Shown: positions 45,836 to 53,751 of the stretch, piece by piece
Layout: each line of letters begins with the position of its first letter
Position numbering within the stretch: position 1 is the first letter of the stretch
Source: Parapedobacter indicus
GTDB lineage: Bacteria; Bacteroidota; Bacteroidia; Sphingobacteriales; Sphingobacteriaceae
NCBI RefSeq assembly: GCF_900113765.1
Contig: NZ_FOQO01000001.1
Coordinates: 372,001 to 436,000 of the forward strand
Direction of reading: 5' to 3'
Length of the DNA stretch: 64,000 bases
Position numbers and translations under genes: made by a program
The notes under the pieces: generated by a model
Databases searched by the model: none
Told to the model about the DNA's origin: nothing
The model's input: the letters and a program-made list of their open reading frames with translations, nothing else

Positions 45836-46395
45836 TATTTCCGTTTGGCCGCCTCCTCTTCAGCTTGGAATTTGGTCCACTCCCGTTTTTTCTCTTCGAC
45901 TTCGGCAGGCGTCATTTCTGCAAAAGAATAGGTCAGTTCAGCCAAGTTGGTCATGCTGCGATCGTATTGGTCGGTCATGGTAATGCATTCCGTGGGGCAA
46001 ACCACGGTACATAAACCGCAGTACATACACTTGGCCATGTCAATGTCAAACTGGGCAGCATATAGGCGTTTTACGCTTCCATCGGATGTTTTTCCGATTA
46101 CATCGGTAGCTTTCACGGATTCAATGGTGATGCAATCCACGGGACATGCCTTGGCACAGAGATCGCAGACAATGCAATCGTCTATTTCGACATCCAGTTG
46201 ATACCGGGCAACTTCCGGAATCGGCATTTTCTCCCGTGGGAATTGAACGGTTGTAACACCTGCCTGTTTATCGAAATAATCCGCTTTGCGCACATCTAGC
46301 ACTTCACGCGACCGGCGTGCACCAAAAAGGTGAGCGAGCGTAATCGCCAATCCTTTCGCTGCGGTAATGAATGCTTGTAACGCTATTTTGAACAT
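45835..46395 (-). CDS. nuoI: NADH-quinone oxidoreductase subunit I, 2x[4Fe-4S]
   Basis: 186 residues; ATG at 46393-46395. Two ferredoxin cluster motifs are present: CIVCDLCAKACPVDCITIE and CMYCGLCTVVCPTECITM. They ligate the N6a and N6b clusters that pass electrons toward quinone. An amphipathic N-terminal helix (LQAFITAAKGLAITLAHLFG) anchors the protein at the membrane. A charged C-terminal extension (EVEEKKREWTKFQAEEEAAK) is typical of Bacteroidota copies. It lies 19 bases after nuoH. Confidence 0.96.
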   Translation of the reverse strand: MFKIALQAFITAAKGLAITLAHLFGARRSREVLDVRKADYFDKQAGVTTVQFPREKMPIPEVARYQLDVEIDDCIVCDLCAKACPVDCITIESVKATDVIGKTSDGSVKRLYAAQFDIDMAKCMYCGLCTVVCPTECITMTDQYDRSMTNLAELTYSFAEMTPAEVEEKKREWTKFQAEEEAAKRK

Positions 46396-46414
46396 TTTTT
46401 CTTAATTTCAACTT

Positions 46415-47488
46415 TCACCCCATCACCCATACCCGCCAAACTCCTGAAATGGCCATGCATAGAAAAGCCAGCGGCGTAAGCACTTTCCAACACAGTGCCA
46501 TTAGCTGGTCTGCCCGAAGCCGTGGCAGTGTCCACCGGATCCACATCTGTACGCCCACAATCAGCAATGTCTTGGAGAGTGTCCAGAAAATCCCCCAGAT
46601 CCATCCGGTAGTCCAATCTGCCAACCGGACGCTCCCCATATTCGGCAACGGTGTATTCCAACCGCCGAGGAATACGACTACGCCAATCATGGCTACCAAA
46701 AACATCATGGCGTATTCTGCAAGGAAAACAAAGGCAAACCGAAGGCCTCCATATTCGGTGTGGAAACCGCCCACCAGCTCAGATTCAGCTTCCGGGATGT
46801 CGAACGGAGCCCGGTTACACTCCGCAAGCGATGCGATGAAGAAAATCAGGTAAGCCACCCACAGATGTGGTGCCTGAAATACGTTCCATGCCAGCAGACC
46901 TCCGATGTTGGATACGTCCCACAGTCCGAGGAAAAGCAAGGTGTTTTGCGACGCGATACCCTGATTGATGACGATTTCCTGCATATGAAGTGTCTGGGTA
47001 ATCATCACTGCCGAGATGAGTGCCAAGCCGGAAGGGATTTCGTACGATACAATCTGTGCGACGGCGCGCATCGAACCCAATAAGGAAAACTTATTATTAG
47101 AACCCCAGCCGGCCATTAATAAGCCAATGGCGTCTACCGAGATAATTGCAATGACATAGAAGAGCCCTAAATTGAGCGCCGAGGGCGCGAGTCCCGGCGC
47201 CCATGGCATCACCGCAAATCCTAGGAATACGGCCACAAATATGATGACAGGAGCTGCCACGAACAAAATTTTGTCGGCCGCAGCAGGCGTAATGAACTCT
47301 TTTTGAATCAGTTTGAGGATATCGGCCAAGGTTTGCAGCGTGCCGTGTTTGCCAGTTTCCATTGGGCCGAGCCGATCTTGAACAAATCCAGCTATTTTCC
47401 GTTCACTGTATACGGCAAACAATGTAAAACCCGCAATGAACCCAAACAGGGCAATACCAACGACAATATATGTGATATAAAAGACCAA
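46415..47488 (-). CDS. nuoH: NADH-quinone oxidoreductase subunit H
   Basis: 357 residues; ATG at 47486-47488. Landmarks are SERKIAGFVQDRLGPMETGK near the start, KEFITPAAADK, NKFSLLGSMRAVAQIVSYEI and ECNRAPFDIPEAESELVGGF. It forms the quinone chamber at the joint between the two arms of complex I. It is the first gene of the seven-gene nuoHIJKLMN run here. The genes for nuoA-G that normally precede it are not adjacent: a 142-base gap and then citrate synthase lie upstream. Confidence 0.96.
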   Translation of the reverse strand: MVFYITYIVVGIALFGFIAGFTLFAVYSERKIAGFVQDRLGPMETGKHGTLQTLADILKLIQKEFITPAAADKILFVAAPVIIFVAVFLGFAVMPWAPGLAPSALNLGLFYVIAIISVDAIGLLMAGWGSNNKFSLLGSMRAVAQIVSYEIPSGLALISAVMITQTLHMQEIVINQGIASQNTLLFLGLWDVSNIGGLLAWNVFQAPHLWVAYLIFFIASLAECNRAPFDIPEAESELVGGFHTEYGGLRFAFVFLAEYAMMFLVAMIGVVVFLGGWNTPLPNMGSVRLADWTTGWIWGIFWTLSKTLLIVGVQMWIRWTLPRLRADQLMALCWKVLTPLAFLCMAISGVWRVWVMG

Positions 47489-47630
47489 TTCGTCCTATAT
47501 GTTAAATGTCGTGCAAACATAAGTATTTGACGCCATAATATATAGTAAGTTAGTAGATTATTCGCGATGCTTTGTTTTATAGGTGCTCATGAATGCTTTA
47601 AGGAAAATCTATAGGCTTACGAGGCTTTGA

Positions 47631-48917
47631 TTATCGTTGATCAAACGGTATATAGTCCCGATGGGTGTTACCGGTATAAATCTGCCGCGGCCGGCCGATG
47701 GGCTCCTTGTTGGCTTTCATTTCTTTCCATTGCGCAATCCAACCGGGCAGCCTGCCAAGGGCAAAAAGTACGGTAAACATATCGGTGGGGAATCCCAACG
47801 CACGGTAAATGATGCCGGAATAAAAATCGACATTGGGATAGAGCTTGCGATCTACGAAATACTGATCTTTCAGCGCTGCTTCTTCCAGTTCTTTAGCTAT
47901 CTCCAATACCGGATCGTTGATGCCCAGCTTTTCCAGCACGTCGTCACATGCCTTTTTGATGATTTTGGCGCGTGGATCAAAATTCTTGTATACACGGTGG
48001 CCGAATCCCATCAAACGGAACGGGTCGTTTTTATCTTTGGCTTTGGCCAGCCATTTAGCACTGTCACCACCGTCTTTTTTAATGTTTTCGAGCATTTCAA
48101 TGACCGCTTGGTTGGCGCCGCCGTGTAGCGGCCCCCAAAGGGCCGATATGCCTGCGGAGATGGACGCATATAAGTTGGCGTTGGAAGACCCCACGATACG
48201 CACCGTAGAGGTAGAACAATTCTGCTCGTGATCCGCATGCAGGATCAGTAGTTTATGCATCGCGCTTACTACCGATTTATCGATGGTGATATCTTCGGTA
48301 ATCTGCCCGAACGTCATGTTCATAAAATTATGCACGTAATTAAGCTCATTACGCGGATAGATGACCGGATGTCCCAATGATTTCTTATAAATCCATGAAA
48401 CGATGGTAGGCATCTTAGCGAGTAGTTTCATGATGGTGAGGTTTTCATCTTCCTCACTGGGGTTGGGGTCGAGTGATTCCGGATAGAATGCAGACAGTGC
48501 CCCCACCAGGCAGGATAACTGGCCCATCGGGTGTGACTTTGACGGAAAACCGTCAAAAAATTTTTTCATGTCTTCGTGAATCAGCGTGTGTCTGCTGATT
48601 TTATTGCGGAAATCTGCCAGTGTATCGGCCGAAGGCAATTCACCGTAAATGAGTAAATAGGCCACTTCCAAAAATGTCGATTTTTCAGCCAGTTGTTCAA
48701 TGGGATACCCACGGTAACGTAAAATGCCCTTCTCACCATCCAAAAAAGTGATTTCGCTTTTCGTTGCACCCGTGTTCTTATAGCCCGGGTCTAGCGTCAC
48801 CGCGCCCGATAAGTCCCTTAATTTTGAAATATCAATGCCCTGTTCGTTTTCAGTTCCTGTAATGATGGGTAGATTGTAAGAGTTGCCGTTTAGTGATATA
48901 GAAGCTGTTTCTGACAT
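47631..48917 (-). CDS. gltA: Citrate synthase
   Basis: 428 residues; ATG at 48915-48917. It condenses oxaloacetate and acetyl-CoA in the TCA cycle. Catalytic features are LHGGANQAVIEML and MGFGHRVYKNFDPRAKIIKK, with the active-site Asp in NVDFYSGIIYRALGFPTDM. The N-terminal beta domain (ITFLDGEKGILRYRGYPIEQ) is that of the long, hexameric, NADH-sensitive Gram-negative type. It is 142 bases upstream of nuoH on the same strand. A Bacteroidota promoter (TATGTTTG) lies 20 bases before its start, and a second TATGTTTG lies before nuoH, so the two are probably transcribed separately. Confidence 0.96.
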   Translation of the reverse strand: MSETASISLNGNSYNLPIITGTENEQGIDISKLRDLSGAVTLDPGYKNTGATKSEITFLDGEKGILRYRGYPIEQLAEKSTFLEVAYLLIYGELPSADTLADFRNKISRHTLIHEDMKKFFDGFPSKSHPMGQLSCLVGALSAFYPESLDPNPSEEDENLTIMKLLAKMPTIVSWIYKKSLGHPVIYPRNELNYVHNFMNMTFGQITEDITIDKSVVSAMHKLLILHADHEQNCSTSTVRIVGSSNANLYASISAGISALWGPLHGGANQAVIEMLENIKKDGGDSAKWLAKAKDKNDPFRLMGFGHRVYKNFDPRAKIIKKACDDVLEKLGINDPVLEIAKELEEAALKDQYFVDRKLYPNVDFYSGIIYRALGFPTDMFTVLFALGRLPGWIAQWKEMKANKEPIGRPRQIYTGNTHRDYIPFDQR

Positions 48918-48936
48918 AATTTTTTTGGATGAATTG

Positions 48937-48968
48937 CAAACATAGATAAATTAGCGTTTATATGCAAC
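48937..48968 (-). promoter_or_regulatory. Promoter of gltA
   Basis: On the - strand, TATGTTTG (48944-48937) matches the -7 consensus TAnnTTTG. A -33-like GTTG (48968-48965) lies 20 bases upstream. The gltA start codon follows 19 bases downstream. The identical octamer TATGTTTG also occurs at 47521-47514 before nuoH. Confidence 0.5.
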
Positions 48969-49037
48969 TTATTACCTTGCTTATGCATGTTAATTTATTC
49001 GCATTTTCGTCGTTTATCGGCACTGATAAAGGCTCCG

Positions 49038-49100
49038 CAATTACCGTTCTTTCCGCCGCCTATTTTAGACGCTTTTGAAAGCGGAAACGTACGGTAATTG
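49038..49100. repeat. Hairpin between gltA and blaI-like gene
   Basis: Inverted repeats CAATTACCGT (49038-49047) and ACGGTAATTG (49091-49100), plus TTTCCGC (49050-49056) and GCGGAAA (49081-49087), form a 17-bp stem with a small internal loop and a 24-base terminal loop. It lies in the 349-base gap between two divergent genes, outside both promoters. No T-run follows either end. Its function is unknown. Confidence 0.6.
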
Positions 49101-49226
49101 GGAAAACATTAAAGCGATTGAACCGATTTTGATACCTAACTTTATGTAACGTTGACATTGTAGCCGCTTTGGATATCCACAACCCTCGCATTTTAATCAC
49201 GGAAATTTTTAAATAAATTGGTTGTT

Positions 49227-49260
49227 TACGAATCTTTCGTATATTTACGACGAAAACGTA
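49227..49260. promoter_or_regulatory. Double BlaI-type operator, locus 1
   Basis: TACGAATCTTTCGTA (49227-49241) has perfect 6-base arms. TACGACGAAAACGTA (49246-49260) repeats the TACG/CGTA ends. The first overlaps a likely -7 element TATATTTA (49240-49247). The pair ends 6 bases before the regulator's start codon. The same double TACGA-n-TCGTA design occurs at 61009-61048 before the second BlaI-like gene. Confidence 0.7.
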
Positions 49261-49266
49261 ACTGAG

Positions 49267-49632
49267 ATGGAAAAATTAACGCAGCAGGAAGAGGAAGCAA
49301 TGCAACTAATATGGCGCAACCGCGGTGGGTTTATCAAAGAATTGCTGGATACCATGTCTGGGGAAAAAGTGCCCTATACGACACTCGCCTCAACGATCAA
49401 GAACCTGCAACGTAAGGGCTACGTAAAGGCGGTGAAGTATGCCAACGCGTATCGGTATGAAGCAGTTATTGATGAAGCGGAATATAAGAAATTGTTTATG
49501 AGCGGATTTGTAAGTGATTATTTCCGTAATTCCTATAAAGAATTGGTGAGTTTTTTTGCCAAAGAGGAAAAGATCAGCGCGGATGAGTTGGATGAGATTG
49601 TCCGGATGATTAAAGAGAACAAAAGCAACTAG
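49267..49632 (+). CDS. BlaI/MecI/CopY family repressor (locus 1)
   Basis: 121 residues from ATG 49267 (MEKLTQQEEEAMQLIWRNRG). A TTG 45 bases upstream lies inside the operator and is rejected. The winged helix PYTTLASTIKNLQRKGYVKA is the BlaI DNA-binding signature, followed by a dimerisation helix region (FMSGFVSDYFRNSYKELVSF). The partner M56 antirepressor gene begins 2 bases after its stop. BlaI proteins bind TACA- or TACG-type dyads near their own promoter and are cut or released when the M56 protein senses a signal. Two dyads lie directly upstream. No beta-lactamase gene is linked, so the stimulus may be something else. Confidence 0.9.
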   Translation: MEKLTQQEEEAMQLIWRNRGGFIKELLDTMSGEKVPYTTLASTIKNLQRKGYVKAVKYANAYRYEAVIDEAEYKKLFMSGFVSDYFRNSYKELVSFFAKEEKISADELDEIVRMIKENKSN

Positions 49633-49634
49633 CC

Positions 49635-51134
49635 ATGCCGGAAGTGATGATATACTTATTGAAGGTCAACCTTTCGGTTATCCTGTTCTATCTCGGATAC
49701 CGATTGCTGTTGCGTAGATTGACTTTCTATACCCTCAACCGATTTTACCTTCTGTTTTCTCTGATTTTTTCCTTCACTTATCCGTTGGTGGATCTAACAA
49801 ACTGGCTGGAGACATCCGAGCATATAATACCCACTGAAATGGTTTATGTGATTCCAGACTGGCAGCAGGTTCCGACCGAGACATTTGATTGGTGGACGTG
49901 GCTACTGGGCTTGATTGGGATGGGAACCTTGTGGTGTGCCGTGCGGTTGACAGTCCGTCTGCTGAGTCTGTGGCGTATTCATCGGCAATCACAACCCTCA
50001 ATATGGCAATGGTTCAGGTATCGTCAGGTTTTCGGAGATATCTTGCCGTTTTCCTTTTGGCAGCATATCTATGTGAATATACACAATTACGAGCAGCGGG
50101 ATCTGGCGGAGATTTTCAAACATGAACAAGTTCATGTGGATGGATTGCACACGTTCGATGTATTGCTGGCTGAATTAGGTAGTGTGTTTTCCTGGTTTAA
50201 CCCAGGGATATGGTTGATGCGTACCGCCGTTCGTGAAAACCTGGAGTTTATTACCGATAGGAAGGTGCTATTAAGTGGGATAGACAAGAAAGCCTACCAG
50301 TACAGTTTATTGTCCATAGGGAAACAATCGAGCCGGTATTCAGACGTTGGCAACGGCTTTAATTTCAAAAGTTTAAAACGACGGATTATGATGATGAACA
50401 AACGAAATTCATCCCGGTTGCAGCTGGGGAAATATGTATTGGTGGTTCCGGTAATTGCTGCGTTTGTGTTGGTGTTTACGGTGTCGCGTGCTTATGAATA
50501 TCAAGCGGAGGAGCCAGTGATCGTTGAGGATTCCATTGGAAATAAGCCGCCGTGGTGGAGCGATTTGCCGTCCGAACGCTTGGGACGAGGGATTGTTAAG
50601 GTGAGCGTTGATACAGCTCAGGCACAACCCTTGATTTTGGTAGACGGAGAGGCCTTTGAAGGTGATCTCAAGAATCTGAGTGCCGAAACGATCGAAAGCA
50701 TTGATGTGCTGAAAGAAAAATCTGCTATTGAACGATACGGGAGCCGGGGAAAGAATGGTGTGATTCTCATTACATCAAAAAAAGGCAGAAGAAATGAAGA
50801 AAAGCCGCACCTTACGACCAAGGACACCACGATAAGAATTACGGGATACAAAACGACAGAACACCCCGTGACGATTCGAAAGGATAATTGGCAAGACAGA
50901 TCCCAGGCTACGCCGAATACCGTATCGACCTGGGGAGAAGGAAATTTCGGTGATGCGCTGATCGTTATCGATGGGGAAGCGCAGGATGCCACAGCACTTC
51001 GCTCGTTATCGCCGAGTCGGATTGATGCCGTACACGTGTGGAAAGGGAAAAGCGGGGAAGAGAGGTACGGAGAAAAAGGCGCAAACGGAGTTATCGAAAT
51101 TACGACCAAAAGCCACAACGATAAAGGGAAATAA
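49635..51134 (+). CDS. M56 (BlaR1-like) metallopeptidase with two TonB-plug-like repeats
   Basis: 499 residues from ATG 49635. Membrane spans come first (MIYLLKVNLSVILFYLGYRL, FYLLFSLIFSFTYPL, WLLGLIGMGTLWCAVRLTV). The zinc site HEQVH is at residues 163-167, followed by RENLEFITDRKVL and a later span near residue 270. The periplasmic tail has two similar modules: ILVDGEAFEGDLKNLSAETI with YGSRGKNGVILITSKKGR (about 335-385), and IVIDGEAQDATALRSLSPSR with YGEKGANGVIEITTKSH (about 443-495). These copy the plug end of SusC-type receptors and replace the penicillin-binding sensor of true BlaR1. The modules may link the sensor to TonB-dependent transport; that is inference. Confidence 0.85.
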   Translation: MPEVMIYLLKVNLSVILFYLGYRLLLRRLTFYTLNRFYLLFSLIFSFTYPLVDLTNWLETSEHIIPTEMVYVIPDWQQVPTETFDWWTWLLGLIGMGTLWCAVRLTVRLLSLWRIHRQSQPSIWQWFRYRQVFGDILPFSFWQHIYVNIHNYEQRDLAEIFKHEQVHVDGLHTFDVLLAELGSVFSWFNPGIWLMRTAVRENLEFITDRKVLLSGIDKKAYQYSLLSIGKQSSRYSDVGNGFNFKSLKRRIMMMNKRNSSRLQLGKYVLVVPVIAAFVLVFTVSRAYEYQAEEPVIVEDSIGNKPPWWSDLPSERLGRGIVKVSVDTAQAQPLILVDGEAFEGDLKNLSAETIESIDVLKEKSAIERYGSRGKNGVILITSKKGRRNEEKPHLTTKDTTIRITGYKTTEHPVTIRKDNWQDRSQATPNTVSTWGEGNFGDALIVIDGEAQDATALRSLSPSRIDAVHVWKGKSGEERYGEKGANGVIEITTKSHNDKGK

Positions 51135-51148
51135 CGCCCTGTTCCGTC

Positions 51149-51715
51149 TTACTTGTTAAATAGGTTCATGGTCCTTTCTATACCGATATGAACGAAGCTG
51201 TTGACAAGTTCTACGGAGCGGTTGATAAGTTGAGGTAACTCGATGAGTTCATCGTCATCGAATCCACTCAATACGTAATCCACTTGCCTGCCTTTGGGAA
51301 AATTATCACCCACCCCAAAGCGTAACCGCGGATAACCTTGCCCTCCGCATAACGCTTCAATGCTCTTCAGTCCGTTGTGACCGGCACTGCTGCCTTTTGC
51401 ACGCAACCGTAGTTTTCCGAAGGGCAGCGCGATTTCATCAACGATTACCAAGATATCTTCCACAGGTATTTTTAGTTCATGCATCCAATAATTTACAGCT
51501 TTGCCACTTAGGTTCATGTAGGTGGTAGGCTTGATCAAATACACCTGGTTGCCCCGGTATCGGTACTCGGTGTAATAGGCATACCGCAGGGTGGAAAAAG
51601 TCACGCCCGCCTGTTTTGCCAGTTCATCAGCTACCATAAAGCCGATGTTATGCCGGGTGTCCGCATATTCCGCTCCGATATTACCAAGACCTACAACTAG
51701 CTGTTTTTTTGCCAT
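51149..51715 (-). CDS. pth: Peptidyl-tRNA hydrolase
   Basis: 188 residues; ATG at 51713-51715 (MAKKQLVVGLGNIGAEYADT), preferred over an ATG 9 bases upstream. It frees tRNAs stuck on short peptides after ribosome drop-off. Active-site residues are in GLGNIGAEYADTRHNIGFM (Asn and His) and VDEIALPFGKLRLRAKGSSA with GHNGLKSI (Asp and His). It follows rplY on the same strand, a pairing seen in many bacteria. A hairpin with a T-run lies between the two and may reduce read-through. Confidence 0.95.
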   Translation of the reverse strand: MAKKQLVVGLGNIGAEYADTRHNIGFMVADELAKQAGVTFSTLRYAYYTEYRYRGNQVYLIKPTTYMNLSGKAVNYWMHELKIPVEDILVIVDEIALPFGKLRLRAKGSSAGHNGLKSIEALCGGQGYPRLRFGVGDNFPKGRQVDYVLSGFDDDELIELPQLINRSVELVNSFVHIGIERTMNLFNK

Positions 51716-51750
51716 TTGGTGCAAACTTATTCATTGAATGGGTATAAACC

Positions 51751-51782
51751 AAAAAGCACCAACCGATAGGCTGATGCTTTTT
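51751..51782 (-). terminator. Terminator between rplY and pth
   Basis: AAAAAGCA (51751-51758) and TGCTTTTT (51775-51782) flank a pairable centre, giving a stem of about 14 bp with a 4-base loop and a T-run on either strand. It lies 29 bases after the rplY stop on the - strand. Its symmetry would also stop + strand transcription. Confidence 0.7.
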
Positions 51783-51811
51783 CGTACATGCACACGATGG
51801 TGCCCGTCAAG

Positions 51812-52402
51812 TTATTTTTTCTTGTCGGCCTTTGCGGCTTCTTGCTCAGCCTGGCGCAAGGCACGCGACATGATTACCGATACGATGGTGTCGTCCGCAT
51901 TATTGAGCACTTTCGCATTTTCCAATTGAATGCTGCCCACCTGTACCGACTTACCCACTTCAAGGCTTTCAAGGCCCACTTCGATGTATTGTGGCAAATC
52001 TTTGGGAAGTGCCTTTACCCGGAGGGAGCGCAGTTTCTGGATCAACTTACCACCCACTTTCACACCAGGTGATGTTCCGGTTAGTTTGATGGGGACATTC
52101 AATGAGACTTCCTTTTTATCATTCAATTCCAGGAAGTCCACGTGGCGCACCTGATCGGTAAGTGGATGGAATTGAGCATCCTGGAGGATCGCTTGGTAAG
52201 TTGTACCGTCGATATCCAAGTCGATGAAATGAACATCCGGCGTATAGATAGCCGGCTTCAAATCAGTTGCGGATACGGCAAAGTGGTATTGTTTTTTACC
52301 ACCATAGAGCACTGCGGGTACTTTACCCTCATAGCGCAGCTCCTTCGCATCTCGTTTCCCTACGTTCTTTCTCAAAGAACCGCTAATAGCAATTGATTTC
52401 AT
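51812..52402 (-). CDS. rplY: 50S ribosomal protein L25/general stress protein Ctc
   Basis: 196 residues; ATG at 52400-52402 (MKSIAISGSLRKNVGKRDAK). The N-terminal L25 domain binds 5S rRNA (KELRYEGKVPAVLYGGKKQY). The C-terminal TL5/Ctc domain follows, with VNVPIKLTGTSPGVKVGG-like sequence (LNVPIKLTGTSPGVKVGGKL) and LPKDLPQYIEVGLESLEVGK. A short Ala/Lys-rich tail (EQEAAKADKKK) closes the protein. This is the long L25 form common outside the gamma-proteobacteria. It sits 58 bases after prs, as in many genomes. Confidence 0.95.
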   Translation of the reverse strand: MKSIAISGSLRKNVGKRDAKELRYEGKVPAVLYGGKKQYHFAVSATDLKPAIYTPDVHFIDLDIDGTTYQAILQDAQFHPLTDQVRHVDFLELNDKKEVSLNVPIKLTGTSPGVKVGGKLIQKLRSLRVKALPKDLPQYIEVGLESLEVGKSVQVGSIQLENAKVLNNADDTIVSVIMSRALRQAEQEAAKADKKK

Positions 52403-52460
52403 TGTGATCGTTATTAAATTTTTTTAAGGCCGCAAAAATAGGTTAAATAAACGTAATTTC

Positions 52461-53405
52461 CTAATCCACTTTGAAAAGGTTGCTGATGGACCCGTGTTCA
52501 TTGACATTCTTGATGGCATTTGCAAACAGATCGGCCGTTGAAAGCACCTTGATTTTCTCGCTTTGCCGTTGCAGTGGGATGGTATCTGTAACAATAAGTT
52601 CGGTCAGCGCCGAGTTTTCAATGGTTTCATAGGCCTTGCCGGATAGCACGGGGTGGGTACATACCGCACGCACGCTGGTAGCCCCATTTTCCATGATGAG
52701 CGAAGCGGCTTTTGATAATGTGCCCGCGGTATCACAGATATCATCAATCAGTACGATGTCCTGCCCTTCGACATCGCCGATGATCGACATGGATTCAATT
52801 TCATTGGCGCGTTTACGCTGTTTGTCGCAGATGACCACTTCGGCATTGAAATATTTTGCGAAGGTACGTGCCCGGTACGAACCGCCCATATCTGGCGAAG
52901 CGATGGTGAGGTTGGGCAAGTTGAGCGATTTGATGTGCGGCACGAAAATCACTGACGCATCTAAGTGGTCGACCGGAATATCGAAGAATCCTTGGATCTG
53001 TGCAGCATGGAGGTCCATCGTCATGATGCGGTGAGCACCCGATGCCATAATCAGGTTGGCAATCATTTTGGCAGCGATAGCTACCCTCGGTTTGTCTTTC
53101 CGGTCCTGCCGGGCAAATCCGAAGTAGGGGACAACGACTGTGATGTAGTGTGCCGAGGCACGTTTGGCTGCGTCGGTCATCAGCAGCAGCTCAAACAGGT
53201 TGTCCATCGGTTGGTTGGTGGATTGAATCAGGAATACGTCGCATCCACGGACGGACTCGTTGTAAAATGGCTGAATCTCGCCATCGCTGAAACGCGATAC
53301 GGTCATTTCGCCTAGGGCTTTGCCATAAGATTGTGCGATCTTTTGGGATAATTCGGTGGAACCGGAGCCAGAAAACAGCTTTACCGGATTGAATTGCAAT
53401 GGCAT
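52461..53405 (-). CDS. prs: Ribose-phosphate pyrophosphokinase
   Basis: 314 residues; ATG at 53403-53405. It makes PRPP from ribose 5-phosphate and ATP for purine, pyrimidine, His and Trp synthesis. Landmarks are FSGSGSTELSQKIAQSYGKA near the start, MDLHAAQIQGFFDIPVDHLD (ribose-5-phosphate and cation binding) and the PRPP loop VLIDDICDTAGTLSKAA. The RQDRK stretch (YFGFARQDRKDKPRVAIAAK) forms the ATP flexible loop. Length is normal. tRNA-Gln lies 110 bases upstream on the same strand, with its own terminator in between. Confidence 0.96.
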   Translation of the reverse strand: MPLQFNPVKLFSGSGSTELSQKIAQSYGKALGEMTVSRFSDGEIQPFYNESVRGCDVFLIQSTNQPMDNLFELLLMTDAAKRASAHYITVVVPYFGFARQDRKDKPRVAIAAKMIANLIMASGAHRIMTMDLHAAQIQGFFDIPVDHLDASVIFVPHIKSLNLPNLTIASPDMGGSYRARTFAKYFNAEVVICDKQRKRANEIESMSIIGDVEGQDIVLIDDICDTAGTLSKAASLIMENGATSVRAVCTHPVLSGKAYETIENSALTELIVTDTIPLQRQSEKIKVLSTADLFANAIKNVNEHGSISNLFKVD

Positions 53406-53475
53406 TGTTTCGTTGTTGTTTTGTGGGTTTGCAATGGATTGGGATCTTGTGCTATTTCAACGCTAAATATACGTT

Positions 53476-53510
53476 AAAAAATTACGGATTGCCAAAAGAC
53501 AATCCGTAAT
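53476..53510 (-). terminator. Terminator of tRNA-Gln
   Basis: ATTACGGATTG (53481-53491) and CAATCCGTAAT (53500-53510) form a perfect 11-bp stem with an 8-base loop. On the - strand a run of T follows (53480-53476). It begins 5 bases after the mature tRNA 3' end. Confidence 0.85.
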
Positions 53511-53515
53511 TTTTG

Positions 53516-53586
53516 TTGCCCGACCAGGATTCGAACCTAGACAAACAGAACCAAAATCTGTCGTACTACCATTATACTATCGGGCA
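53516..53586 (-). tRNA. tRNA-Gln (anticodon TTG)
   Basis: On the - strand the acceptor arms TGCCCGA and TCGGGCA pair over 7 bases. The anticodon stem ACAGA/TCTGT encloses the loop TTTTGGT with anticodon TTG. The T arm contains GGTTCGAATCC. It is 71 bases with discriminator A, and CCA is not encoded. A promoter lies about 40 bases upstream and an intrinsic terminator just downstream, so this is a single-gene unit. Confidence 0.95.
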
Positions 53587-53626
53587 ATCTGAACTTACAT
53601 TTTTGCCACCCTTCCGAATGGGACTG

Positions 53627-53658
53627 CAAATATAGGGGGATATAATAATTAATGCAAA
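53627..53658 (-). promoter_or_regulatory. Promoter of tRNA-Gln
   Basis: On the - strand, TTTG (53658-53655) is followed after 20 bases by TATATTTG (53634-53627), a full match to the Bacteroidota -33/-7 promoter. The tRNA 5' end lies 40 bases further on, leaving a short 5' leader for RNase P to remove. Confidence 0.75.
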
Positions 53659-53751
53659 AATATTTTATTTTTTGCTGGATGGGTCGATCTTACCGGAGGA
53701 ATACTTATTTTCGGGGCGTAATTTTACGATAGACCATACGTGTGATACTTT

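Noticed and set aside
49222-49266. TTG start giving a longer BlaI-like protein
   Set aside because: The extra 15 codons run through the operator and -7 region, while ATG 49267 gives the normal family N-terminus.
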